NCBI GenBank assembly: GCA_002423465.1
Contig: DIWG01000066.1
Location: 975 to 64,974, forward strand
DNA: 64,000 nucleotides
Direction of reading: 5' to 3'
DNA from: Syntrophaceae bacterium UBA6112
Lineage (GTDB): Bacteria > Desulfobacterota > Syntrophia > Syntrophales > UBA5619
Positions 33,283 to 41,579 of this stretch are shown piece by piece (the stretch's first letter is position 1; each line of letters starts with the position of its first letter). The notes beneath the pieces were generated by a model. The model was not told where the DNA came from. It did not search any database and was given only the letters and a program-made list of their open reading frames with translations. The position numbers and the translations under genes were made by a program.

Positions 33283-33969
33283 TCATCCCGGTCTGCAACC
33301 TGTCGTTTCCGTCCGCCCTATACCCCGCCGGCGACCCCGCAGCACCACAAAAACGACCAGGGCGACGACAAACAAAAGCCCCGCCGCCGCCATGGTCGGC
33401 GTCAGGCAACGTTCCGGGAGCGAATCGTACAGGCCGATGATCCCGAAGAGGATGAAGATCACCGCCGCGAACCACTTCACGAACCGCTCCGGAATCTTTT
33501 TTCCTAAAATGACGCCGACAATGATTCCGAACGCATCGGCTGCCAGCATCGCCGCCGTCGTCCCCATCCAGATGGGGAAGATCGACTGGTACTTGGCTGC
33601 GAGAGCCACCGTCGCGAGCTGCGTCTTGTCCCCCATCTCGGCAAAGAAAAAGGCAACGGCCACCGTCCAGAACGGGCTGAACTTGTACTTCTTGTCCTCC
33701 CCCTCCAATTGGTCGCCGCGAAGGGTCCAGAGACCGAAGAGGATGAAGGAGACGGAGGCGGCAATCTGGATGGTATCCAGGGGAACGATGTTCGTCAGCC
33801 AGCTTCCCACAACGACCGCAAGCAGATGGTTGAGCAGGGTGGCGACAAGGACGCCGGCAAGAACGGTCTTCGCCGGATAACGGCACGCAAAGGCCATCGC
33901 CAAAAGCTGCGTCTTGTCTCCCATCTCGGCCAGGACCACGAACAGGAAGGATGCGATAAAGATTTTCAT
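33283..33969 (-). CDS. GDT1/UPF0016 (TMEM165-like) cation exchanger
   Basis: 228 residues with two homologous halves, each containing the family motif EMGDKTQL (about residues 15-22 and 110-117) on a membrane helix. There are six to seven hydrophobic segments in total. Family members move Mn2+ or Ca2+ in exchange for protons. An acidic and lysine-rich loop (RGDQLEGEDKKYKF) separates the halves. Its start overlaps the uvrC stop by four bases (ATGA-type), so the two genes are likely co-expressed; manganese supply to enzymes is a possible reason but unproven. Confidence 0.88.
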   Translation of the reverse strand: MKIFIASFLFVVLAEMGDKTQLLAMAFACRYPAKTVLAGVLVATLLNHLLAVVVGSWLTNIVPLDTIQIAASVSFILFGLWTLRGDQLEGEDKKYKFSPFWTVAVAFFFAEMGDKTQLATVALAAKYQSIFPIWMGTTAAMLAADAFGIIVGVILGKKIPERFVKWFAAVIFILFGIIGLYDSLPERCLTPTMAAAGLLFVVALVVFVVLRGRRRGIGRTETTGCRPG

Positions 33970-35990
33970 ACGGGATTGGACTCCGCTGATCCGTCGGTTG
34001 CACCTGAACCCGGTGCGGCCCCATCCCCGTCAAGGAACGCGTGAATGCGGCGGGCGGTCTCCTCGCCGATGCCCTCGACCCGCTGCAAATCATCAACCGA
34101 CGCCGCCCGGATCCGCTTCACGTCGCCGAAGAAAATCAGGAGCGCTTTCCTTCGCGCGGGGCCAACACCCTCTATCCTGTCGAGGAGCGATTGCAGATCC
34201 TCCTTTTCCTTGACCTTTCGGTGATAGACGACGGCAAATCGGTGCGCCTCGTCACGGATCCGCTGGAGCAGAAAAATGGCCGCCGGCCAGCGGGTGAGAT
34301 AAACGGGATCCTTCCGGCCGGGAAGGTAGACGTGGTCCTCCTCTTTTTCCGGCATCTGCCTGCGGCCACCCGAACCAGCAGCGGAGGCGGAATCGCATTT
34401 CACCCCCTCTTCGCTCCCGGACGAGCCGACCCCTTCCGCTTCATCCTCCGTGACGCGCATTGCCCCAACCGTAGAGAGGGTGAAATCCAGCGCATCATTC
34501 GGAACGCCCGACCGCGCGTTGTCCCGCTCCTTGGCCAGTCCGATCACATCCATCCCTTCGATCCCCAGGTCCTTCAGGACGGCGAGGGCTACCCCAAGCT
34601 GCCCTTTTCCTCCATCCACGATGACCAAGTCGGGGAGGTTCTCCTTTTTTTCAAAGCGTCTCTTCAGGACCTCGTACATCATCGCGTAGTCGTCGGCGTC
34701 GGGAACCGTCCGGATCCGGAAGCGGCGGTATCCCTCTTTCGCGGGAACACCGTCCGTGAAGGCGACCAGCGAACCGACGGCATGCTTGCCGCCGATATTG
34801 GAAATGTCGAAACACTCGATCCGCCGGGGGAGCGTTCTCAGCTTGAGTTTTTCGCAAAGCATCCGAAGCGCCTCCTCCGGGCGATCGGCGGCAAGACGCG
34901 CTGTTTTGAGGGCATTTTCCGCATTCCGCCCGGCAATCCCGACAAGAGCGAGGGTCTCTCCCCGCTTTGGAGTGACGAGACTCACCCCCCGCCCCTTCTT
35001 CTCTGCGAGCCACTCCGCCAGAATCCCGCCGTCCTCCGGTTCCACCGGCACAACGACCTCGTCTGGGATATCCGCGACGCTATCGTAATACCGCATCAGA
35101 AGAGCGGAGAGGATCTCACCCGTTTCCGCCCGAAGACGGATCAACGGAAAGGTCTTCTGGCCGATCATCCGGCCGCCGCGGACGAAGAGGAGTGAGATCT
35201 GCGTCATATCATCCTCCCGGCAGAGACCGAAAACATCCCGGTTCCGTCCGGTCATCGAGACGATCCGCTGCCTTTCGAGGGTCTCTTCGATCGCCGCGAT
35301 CCGATCCCGCAACACGGACGCCTCCTCGAAACGGAGTCCCTCCGCCGCCCCGCTCATCCGGACGCGGAGGTCGCCAATCAGCGCCCGCTCGCGACCCTCC
35401 AGAAATGCGATGCCATCCCTCACCAGATGCTGATAGTCGGAAAGCCCGATCCGGCCAACGCAGGGAGCCGCGCAGCGGCCGATCTCATATTCAAGGCAGG
35501 GGCGCCGCCGCGCCTTTAACTCCTGATCCCGGCAGATCCGGAGAGGCAGGATCGTCTGCAGGAAGCGGAGGGTCTCTTTCGCAGCGGTTCCGGAGGGATA
35601 GGGGCCGAAATAGCGTGCGCTGTCCTTTTTCGGACGTCGCACAAGCTGAAATCGGGGGAAGGATTCGGACGGATCGATCCGGATGTTGTAGTAGGACTTG
35701 TCGTCCCGGAAATCGACGTTATACCGGGGGTGGTGCTCCTTGATCAGGTTGTTCTCAAGGATCAGCGCCTCTTTTTCCGTCCCTGTGATGATGAACTCGA
35801 TATCCCGGATCCGGGAGACCAGAAACGGAATCATCACCCGTGAATCACTGCGGGAGAAATAGGCCCGGATTCTCGCCTTGAGGTCCCGCGCCTTCCCCAC
35901 ATAGAGGATCTCTCCGGTCCCGTCCTTCATCAGATAGACACCGGGATTCCGGGGGGCTTGCCGGACCTTTGCTTCCAGATCACCGGTCAT
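33966..35990 (-). CDS. uvrC: Excinuclease ABC subunit C
   Basis: Makes both incisions in nucleotide excision repair. 674 residues. The GIY-YIG nuclease (PGVYLMKDGTGEILYVGKARDL) is followed by a cysteine-containing segment (CLEYEIGRCAAPCVG) and the UVR motif region (RFEEASVLRDRIAAIEETLE). The RNase H-like nuclease (ECFDISNIGG, LVIVDGGKGQLGVA) and a C-terminal helix-hairpin-helix pair (IEGVGPARRKALL, VEGIGEETARRI) follow. Between the last two parts, around residues 520-550, is an extra glycine/serine-rich insert (GVGSSGSEEGVKC) longer than usual. Start ATG 35990; 50 upstream codons in frame are not part of the family. Confidence 0.95.
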   Translation of the reverse strand: MTGDLEAKVRQAPRNPGVYLMKDGTGEILYVGKARDLKARIRAYFSRSDSRVMIPFLVSRIRDIEFIITGTEKEALILENNLIKEHHPRYNVDFRDDKSYYNIRIDPSESFPRFQLVRRPKKDSARYFGPYPSGTAAKETLRFLQTILPLRICRDQELKARRRPCLEYEIGRCAAPCVGRIGLSDYQHLVRDGIAFLEGRERALIGDLRVRMSGAAEGLRFEEASVLRDRIAAIEETLERQRIVSMTGRNRDVFGLCREDDMTQISLLFVRGGRMIGQKTFPLIRLRAETGEILSALLMRYYDSVADIPDEVVVPVEPEDGGILAEWLAEKKGRGVSLVTPKRGETLALVGIAGRNAENALKTARLAADRPEEALRMLCEKLKLRTLPRRIECFDISNIGGKHAVGSLVAFTDGVPAKEGYRRFRIRTVPDADDYAMMYEVLKRRFEKKENLPDLVIVDGGKGQLGVALAVLKDLGIEGMDVIGLAKERDNARSGVPNDALDFTLSTVGAMRVTEDEAEGVGSSGSEEGVKCDSASAAGSGGRRQMPEKEEDHVYLPGRKDPVYLTRWPAAIFLLQRIRDEAHRFAVVYHRKVKEKEDLQSLLDRIEGVGPARRKALLIFFGDVKRIRAASVDDLQRVEGIGEETARRIHAFLDGDGAAPGSGATDGSAESNPV

Positions 35991-36000
35991 GGCCTGACGG

Positions 36001-37206
36001 TCACTCCCTCGTTCTTGGAACCATTTTCTTCTGCAGCGCTTCGCCGAGAGAACCGAAGGAGCCGGGGGCCTTGCCCATATATTGCTGGAAATCCTCCGAT
36101 TCTTCCGCCTTTTCCTCTTCTGCGTCCCCCAGCGGGGCAAGCGAGATGCGTTTGGCGGCCCGGTCGATCTTTTCGATTTTCACCTGGATCGTCTGCCCTT
36201 CCGTCACCACCTCCGAAGGGTGGGTGATCCGTTTCCCGCGACCCAGCCGAGAGATATGGATCAGGCCGTCCACGCCGGGGATCAGCGTCACAAAGGCGCC
36301 GAACTTGGTCAGGCGCACCACGGTTCCCGTAAAACTTGATCCCTCGGGAAACTCTGTCTCGACCTTCTCCCAGGGATCGGGAAGGTTGGACCGGAGGCTG
36401 AGCGAAATCCGGTCCTGCTCCCAGTCCAGCCTCAGGATGGCCGCCTCGACCTCCTGGCCTACTGCCAGCTTCTCCGCGATATCGCCCACATGTTCCCAGG
36501 CGATCTCGGAAATCGGAATCAGTCCCTGGACGCCGCCGAGATCAACAAATGCCCCGAATTTCTGAAGGGATACAACCGTCCCTTTCACCGTCATTCCTTC
36601 CCGGAGCGACTCTTTCAGGACCTCCTTCTGCTTCGCCCGCTCCTCTTCAAGAAGCGCCCGGTGGGAGACGACGACATTCCTGCCCCGCTCCCCGAACTCG
36701 ATGATTCGGAAGTTCAGCCGTTTCCCGATCCAGTCCGCCGGCGTCGCCACGCGGAAAAGCCCCATCTGGGAGAAGGGGCAGAACCCCCGGACATCACCGG
36801 CGACGCGAACCTCGAAGCCGCCCTTGACCTCCTTCTCGACCAGCCCCTCCACGGGAATCCCGCTGTGCGCCGCATCCGCAAGAAATGTCCGGCTCGCTTC
36901 GCCGCTGCTGACCTTGGTCGTGAACAGTTTTTCGTTGTGCTGGGACGAGAGGAAATAAGCCTTGATGGTCTCGCCTTCCTTGACCGACACGCTTCCCTCT
37001 GCATCGAGAAACTCCCGCCGGTCCAGATATCCTTCATGTTTCCCGCCCACATCGATAAAAACCCACTCCGGAGTGATCTTGACGATCATCGCCTCCACGC
37101 GCTGCCCCGGCTTCAGCCAGCCTTGATCCATCCCGCTTTCGTCCAGCAGTTCGGCGAAACTTTTCTCGTCTCCCCCATCTTCCATCCTCTGAATGTTTTC
37201 CTCCAT
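36001..37206 (-). CDS. Protein with four S1 RNA-binding domains (ribosomal protein S1-like)
   Basis: 401 residues with four consecutive S1 domains, each starting with a G-x-x-V/F turn: GQRVEAMIVKITPEW, GIPVEGLVEKEVKGGFE, GMTVKGTVVSLQKFGAFVDL and GSSFTGTVVRLTKFGAFVTL. Domains 3 and 4 are the best conserved (GLIPISEIAWEHVG, GLIHISRLGRGKRI). A full bacterial S1 has six domains, so this is either a short S1 form or an auxiliary translation factor. Start ATG 37206 after GAGGAGAATC. It lies 10 bases from uvrC. Confidence 0.87.
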   Translation of the reverse strand: MEENIQRMEDGGDEKSFAELLDESGMDQGWLKPGQRVEAMIVKITPEWVFIDVGGKHEGYLDRREFLDAEGSVSVKEGETIKAYFLSSQHNEKLFTTKVSSGEASRTFLADAAHSGIPVEGLVEKEVKGGFEVRVAGDVRGFCPFSQMGLFRVATPADWIGKRLNFRIIEFGERGRNVVVSHRALLEEERAKQKEVLKESLREGMTVKGTVVSLQKFGAFVDLGGVQGLIPISEIAWEHVGDIAEKLAVGQEVEAAILRLDWEQDRISLSLRSNLPDPWEKVETEFPEGSSFTGTVVRLTKFGAFVTLIPGVDGLIHISRLGRGKRITHPSEVVTEGQTIQVKIEKIDRAAKRISLAPLGDAEEEKAEESEDFQQYMGKAPGSFGSLGEALQKKMVPRTRE

Positions 37207-37303
37207 GATTCTCCTCACGCCAAAGAAAATAAAGTGCTTCCGTTAAATAACGGCAACGCTTCCATCAAAATGCGCGGCATATTGCCCCGATCCCGGCGCC
37301 CTG

Positions 37304-37909
37304 TCAAGGACAATTCGGGGATGAAGGGCGGCCGGTGGGAAATGATGGGGAGATAATCTCCTCCTCCGTCACAATCCGGTCCACCGGAACGTCATGGGGA
37401 TCAGCCGGGATCTCGGCGACAATCTGGCAGGAGAAGGCCGCCCCGATCCGTGCCGCCTGAGGGACCTCCGGCAGAAAGCGGTCATAGTAGCCGCCGCCGT
37501 AACCAACACGGGCTCCCCGCCGGTCAAAAGCAACGGCGGGGACGAGAACCACACCGATCTCCCCGGCCGGCACGGAGCGGGCAAGTCCAGCCTTCGGCTC
37601 GCGGATCCCGCAATAGCCGGCTTCCAATTCCGCGAATCCTTCGAGCAGGCACGGAATCAGTCTCCGGCTCTCCGGGCGGCAATGGGGTACCACGATTCGC
37701 TTCCCGTTCTCCCATCCCCAGAGGATGATCCCGTCGGTCTGAACCTCGCTCCCGAAGCTGAGGAAAACCATCAGCGTCGATGCTTCCCGGAACGCCTCCA
37801 GTTCAGTCACCCGCCGGACGATCCGGCCGCTTTTGGCAGCGATCTCCTCCGGAGTCATCTCGTTTCGCAGATTCAGGATCCTCTTCCGGATCTCCTTCTT
37901 TTCGATCAT
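37304..37909 (-). CDS. 5-formyltetrahydrofolate cyclo-ligase
   Basis: 201 residues. It converts 5-formyl-THF to 5,10-methenyl-THF using ATP. Motifs are EIRKRILNLRNEM at the N-terminus, LMVFLSFGSEVQTDGII, GKRIVVPHC, and near the C-terminus VLVPAVAFDRRGARVGYGGGYYDRFL, the nucleotide-binding loop. The start is ATG 37909 after AGGAGTGAA. The printed 26-codon extension upstream translates part of the palindrome at 37961-37985. Confidence 0.92.
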   Translation of the reverse strand: MIEKKEIRKRILNLRNEMTPEEIAAKSGRIVRRVTELEAFREASTLMVFLSFGSEVQTDGIILWGWENGKRIVVPHCRPESRRLIPCLLEGFAELEAGYCGIREPKAGLARSVPAGEIGVVLVPAVAFDRRGARVGYGGGYYDRFLPEVPQAARIGAAFSCQIVAEIPADPHDVPVDRIVTEEEIISPSFPTGRPSSPNCP

Positions 37910-37960
37910 TTCACTCCTGAAAAAATCCGCCGCCCTTTTCTTCGAGTCGTCTGCTTTTCC

Positions 37961-37985
37961 GGGGACAGATTTGAGATCTGTCCCC
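37961..37985. repeat. REP-like palindrome
   Basis: A perfect 10-base inverted repeat (GGGGACAGAT / ATCTGTCCCC) around TTGAG lies in the uvrB-cyclo-ligase gap. Read as protein, it gives the recurring GTDLKSVP string familiar from spurious ORFs in deltaproteobacterial and other genomes, which marks it as a dispersed repeat. It may also work as a terminator. Confidence 0.6.
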
Positions 37986-38039
37986 AAGCGCCTATCAAGC
38001 CTACCTTCCGCCCAGTGGAACCGCCTCGCCGCATATCGC

Positions 38040-40043
38040 TTACTCCCCGCCTCCCATCTCCAGCATCAACTTTGACAGATCGCGGATCCGGTCGCGGAGG
38101 AGGGCGGCCTTTTCAAATTCCAGCGCCTTCGCCGCCTGCTTCATCTCCTCCTTGAGAACTCGAATCATAACGGTAAGCTCCTTCTCGGAGGCGTAGGCCG
38201 CCGCCTCTTCCGAAACAGTCTGCACCGTCACATAGTCTGCCTCATAAACGGAACCGAGGACCTGCCGGATCTGGGTTTTGATGCTCTCGGGGGTGATCCC
38301 GTGCTCCCGGTTGAAGGCCTCCTGCAGAAGCCGCCGCCGCCGGGTGACATCGAGACAAGTTCTGATCGAGGCAGTAATCGTGTCGGCATACATGATCACC
38401 TGTCCCGCCACGTTGCGGGCCGCCCGGCCGCTCGTCTGGATCAGGGAACGTTCGGAACGGAGAAACCCCTCCTTGTCGGCATCCAGGATCGCCACGAGCG
38501 AGACCTCCGGGATGTCGAGCCCCTCACGCAGAAGGTTCACGCCGATCAGGACATCGAATTCACCCATCCGGAGGTCGCGGATGATTTCCACCCTTTCAAG
38601 GGTTTGGATGTCCGAATGGAGATACTTCACGCGGACATTCAGTCCTTCATAGTACGCGGCCAGGCTCTCCGCCATCCTCTTCGTCAATGTCGTGACGAGA
38701 ACCCGCTCGCCCCGTTCGGCCCGTTTCCGGATCTCCCCGAGAAGGTCATCCACCTGGTGGATCACCGGTTTCACGATGATTTCCGGATCCATGAGTCCTG
38801 TCGGCCGGATGATCTGCTCGACGACCCGCCCGCCGGCTTTTCCCAGCTCGTATGCCGCCGGCGTCGCCGAGACGCAGATCCGCTGATTCGGAAAGGCGTC
38901 GAACTCCTCGAAGCGAAGTGGCCGGTTGTCAAGGGCTGACGGAAGCCGGAAGCCGTAGCGGACAAGGGTCTCCTTACGCGCCCGGTCACCCCGGTACATC
39001 CCGATGAGCTGGGGAATCGTCGCATGGCTCTCGTCGATAAAGATGAGAGCATCCTTCGGAAAATATTCCATCAGCGTCGGAGGCGGCAGACCCGGTTTTC
39101 GGCCGGTCAGATGGCGTGAGTAGTTCTCAATGCCTGAGCAATAGCCCATTTCCTCCATCATCTCGATATCGAAATGGGTCCGCTGCTCCAGGCGCTGCGC
39201 CTCGAGCAGTTTGTTTTCCGCATTCAGCTCCCGGAGCCTCTCGCCCAGTTCCTCCCGGATCGCGATGATCGCCCGCTTGAGGTTCTCCTGCGTGGTCACG
39301 AAGTGGCTGCCGGGGTAGACCGCCGTCCGTTGGAGCGACTCCAGTCTTTTCCCCCGGAGGGGATCGACGATGGAGATCGCCTCCACCGTGTCGCCGAAAA
39401 ACTCCACACGGATCGCTTTCTCCTCCTCGTAGGGTGGAAAGATCTCGATGACATCGCCCCGAACGCGGAAGGTGCCGCGATGGAAATCGATATCGTTCCG
39501 CTCATACTGGATCTCGACGAGGCGTGCCAACATCGCATCCCGCGGGATCTCCATCCCCTCTTCCAGGAGCAGAAGCATGCCTTGGTAGGCCTCCGGGGAA
39601 CCCAGACCGTAGATGCACGAGACGCTGGCCACGATGATCACGTCCCGCCGCTCCAGCAGGTAGTGGGTCGCCGCGTGGCGAAGCTTGTCGATCTCCTCAT
39701 TGATCGCAGAATCCTTCTCGATGTAGGTATCCGTGCTGGGGATGTAGGCCTCGGGTTGGTAGTAGTCGTAATAGCTGACAAAGTAGGCGACGGCATTGTC
39801 CGGAAAGAGAGCCTTGAATTCCCCATAGAGCTGGGCGGCAAGGGTCTTGTTATGGGCGATGACGAGGGCGGGCCGATCCACGGCGGCGATCACGTTCGCC
39901 ATGGTGAAGGTCTTTCCGGAACCGGTCACCCCCAGCAGAACCTGATTCTCCTCCCCGTTCTCCAGCCCCTTGACGAGACCGGCGATTGCCTGTGGCTGAT
40001 CACCCTGCGGCTGAAAATCACTGACCAGATGAAACGCCCCCAT
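38040..40043 (-). CDS. uvrB: Excinuclease ABC subunit B
   Basis: DNA-damage verification helicase of excision repair. 667 residues, full length. It shows Walker A GVTGSGKTFTMANV, the beta-hairpin YYDYYQPEAYIP, LERRDVIIVASVSCIYGLG, the DEAH-like box IDESHATIP, VTTLTKRMAESLA, LHSDIQTLERVEI, VGVNLLREGLDIPEV and QTSGRAARN. A C-terminal UVR motif (EMKQAAKALEFEKAALLRD) completes it. The ATG at 40043 follows GGGGGAG; 45 upstream in-frame codons are excluded. UvrC is 4 kb away on the same strand. Confidence 0.97.
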   Translation of the reverse strand: MGAFHLVSDFQPQGDQPQAIAGLVKGLENGEENQVLLGVTGSGKTFTMANVIAAVDRPALVIAHNKTLAAQLYGEFKALFPDNAVAYFVSYYDYYQPEAYIPSTDTYIEKDSAINEEIDKLRHAATHYLLERRDVIIVASVSCIYGLGSPEAYQGMLLLLEEGMEIPRDAMLARLVEIQYERNDIDFHRGTFRVRGDVIEIFPPYEEEKAIRVEFFGDTVEAISIVDPLRGKRLESLQRTAVYPGSHFVTTQENLKRAIIAIREELGERLRELNAENKLLEAQRLEQRTHFDIEMMEEMGYCSGIENYSRHLTGRKPGLPPPTLMEYFPKDALIFIDESHATIPQLIGMYRGDRARKETLVRYGFRLPSALDNRPLRFEEFDAFPNQRICVSATPAAYELGKAGGRVVEQIIRPTGLMDPEIIVKPVIHQVDDLLGEIRKRAERGERVLVTTLTKRMAESLAAYYEGLNVRVKYLHSDIQTLERVEIIRDLRMGEFDVLIGVNLLREGLDIPEVSLVAILDADKEGFLRSERSLIQTSGRAARNVAGQVIMYADTITASIRTCLDVTRRRRLLQEAFNREHGITPESIKTQIRQVLGSVYEADYVTVQTVSEEAAAYASEKELTVMIRVLKEEMKQAAKALEFEKAALLRDRIRDLSKLMLEMGGGE

Positions 40044-40290
40044 GCACTCTCCCCCCTGCAATCCAGCCCAACAGCCAATCCCTCGATGGCGATGCATCCT
40101 GTCACAATTCCCACGGAATGACAAGGGTGCAGGAGCAAAGAGGAGCTGTCTCGGATTGATCCTGCCGTCATGGAGCACTCCATCGTGCCGGCGGTAACCA
40201 CGACGAGGCTCGTCCGCGACGTATGGCAGGAAAACCGGGAATATGCTAAAATAGATTCTCGATCCAGCGGATTAAAGGAGGCGCCGAGCG

Positions 40291-40728
40291 ATGCTTGAAG
40301 CAATCAAGGCCCTGATCAAAAGCAGGGATGTCTGCGTGTTGTCCACTGTCTCCGGAGGAGAACCCCACTGTTCGCTGATGTCCTATGTCACCGACGACCG
40401 GTGCAGGGAGTTCTACATGATCACCCTCACGGGGACGAAAAAATACCGGAATCTCGAGGGAAACAGCGCCGTGAGCCTTCTGATCGACACCCGGGAAGAG
40501 GATGTCGATCACAGGCGTAAGGACATCCGGGCCCTCACCGTCAGCGGCGTCTTTCAAAAAATGGAAGATCCGTTGGAGCAGGAAAGGGTCATGCGGCAAT
40601 TGCTGGCGAGGCATCCACACCTCAAGGAGTTTGCCGAGAGCAGCGAGGCGAAGGTGTTCGCCGTTCGGGCGAAGGCCTTCCAGTTGCTCGACGGCGTTAG
40701 CCGGTCTCACTTCGAGGAGGTCGACTGA
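40291..40728 (+). CDS. Pyridoxamine 5'-phosphate oxidase-like (PPOX) flavin protein
   Basis: 145 residues with the split-barrel flavin-binding fold typical of PPOX proteins: VCVLSTVSGGEPHCSLMSYVTDD, FYMITLTGTKKYRNLEGNSAVSLLIDTRE and ALTVSGVFQKM. These proteins bind FMN, F420 or haem and reduce varied substrates; the sequence does not tell which. It is a single gene, divergent from uvrB and convergent with the sirtuin. AAAGGAGGCG precedes the ATG. Confidence 0.8.
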   Translation: MLEAIKALIKSRDVCVLSTVSGGEPHCSLMSYVTDDRCREFYMITLTGTKKYRNLEGNSAVSLLIDTREEDVDHRRKDIRALTVSGVFQKMEDPLEQERVMRQLLARHPHLKEFAESSEAKVFAVRAKAFQLLDGVSRSHFEEVD

Positions 40729-40747
40729 ACGGGACGACGGAGATCCC

Positions 40748-41446
40748 TCAGCCGAAGAGTTCCGGCAGTGTTTTGCCCGCCGTATCCCGGATCGCCTCGT
40801 CGTAAAGGGAAGACATTTCATTTGCCTCGGGATTGATTTCAATGCTTCGGGCGTTGTTCTCTTTTGCGAATTGTGGAAACCCCGCAGCCGGATATACAAC
40901 TCCGGAAGTCCCTATGCTCACGAAAAGGTCACAGCCTCGGATCACCGCGACGGCTTCATTGACCACGCCTTCGTTGAGCGTGTCCCCAAACCAGGTAATA
41001 TCGGGTCTCAGCCAGCTTCCGCATTTTTCACAGCGATAGCTTCTGTATTTTTCACCGATATTCTCTGATTTTCCGTCGTACGGGCACCGCAAACGCCAGA
41101 TGCTCCCGTGCAGTTCGATGACATTCCGGTTTCCCGCCCTCTGATGCATCCCGTCGATGTTCTGCGTCACCACCGTGATCCTTTGGTGCTTCTTTTCCAA
41201 GGCGGCGATTGCCAAATGGCCGGCGTGGGGGTTACAGGCGAGGATCGCCGCCCGCCTCAATTCATGGAATTTCAGGATCTTTTCCGGATCAGCATCAAAA
41301 GCTTTCTGACAGGCATACTCCTCCCAGCGATACCGGTTCCAGATCCCGCCGCGACCCCGGTAGGTGGGAACACCGCTTTCCGCGGACATCCCCGCGCCGG
41401 TAAAAAAGACGATATTCCGATATTGTCCCGGATCGATTTTTTTCAT
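40748..41446 (-). CDS. Sir2-family NAD-dependent protein deacylase
   Basis: 232 residues. NAD-binding FFTGAGMSAESGVPTYRG, TQNIDGMHQRAG, the catalytic histidine in ELHGS and FGD are all present, and the C-terminal FVSIGTSGVVYPAAGFP is standard. In the zinc module I see CPYDGK and later CEKCGSWLRP, so the second cysteine of the first CxxC is Asp; metal binding may be changed. It removes acyl groups from lysines using NAD. Start ATG 41446 after GAAGG. A second sirtuin is cut by the right window edge. Confidence 0.88.
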   Translation of the reverse strand: MKKIDPGQYRNIVFFTGAGMSAESGVPTYRGRGGIWNRYRWEEYACQKAFDADPEKILKFHELRRAAILACNPHAGHLAIAALEKKHQRITVVTQNIDGMHQRAGNRNVIELHGSIWRLRCPYDGKSENIGEKYRSYRCEKCGSWLRPDITWFGDTLNEGVVNEAVAVIRGCDLFVSIGTSGVVYPAAGFPQFAKENNARSIEINPEANEMSSLYDEAIRDTAGKTLPELFG

Positions 41447-41579
41447 GTTTGAAGCCTTCAAGAAGAGCTTACCACCATCATTCCTGCCTCACAATATCAT
41501 CCAGGGGAGGTTCGAGCGATGACAACATTGAAGTAAGGAGACGAGGCTCCGGAATTTTCATTACCGGCCCTGGCGCCCC

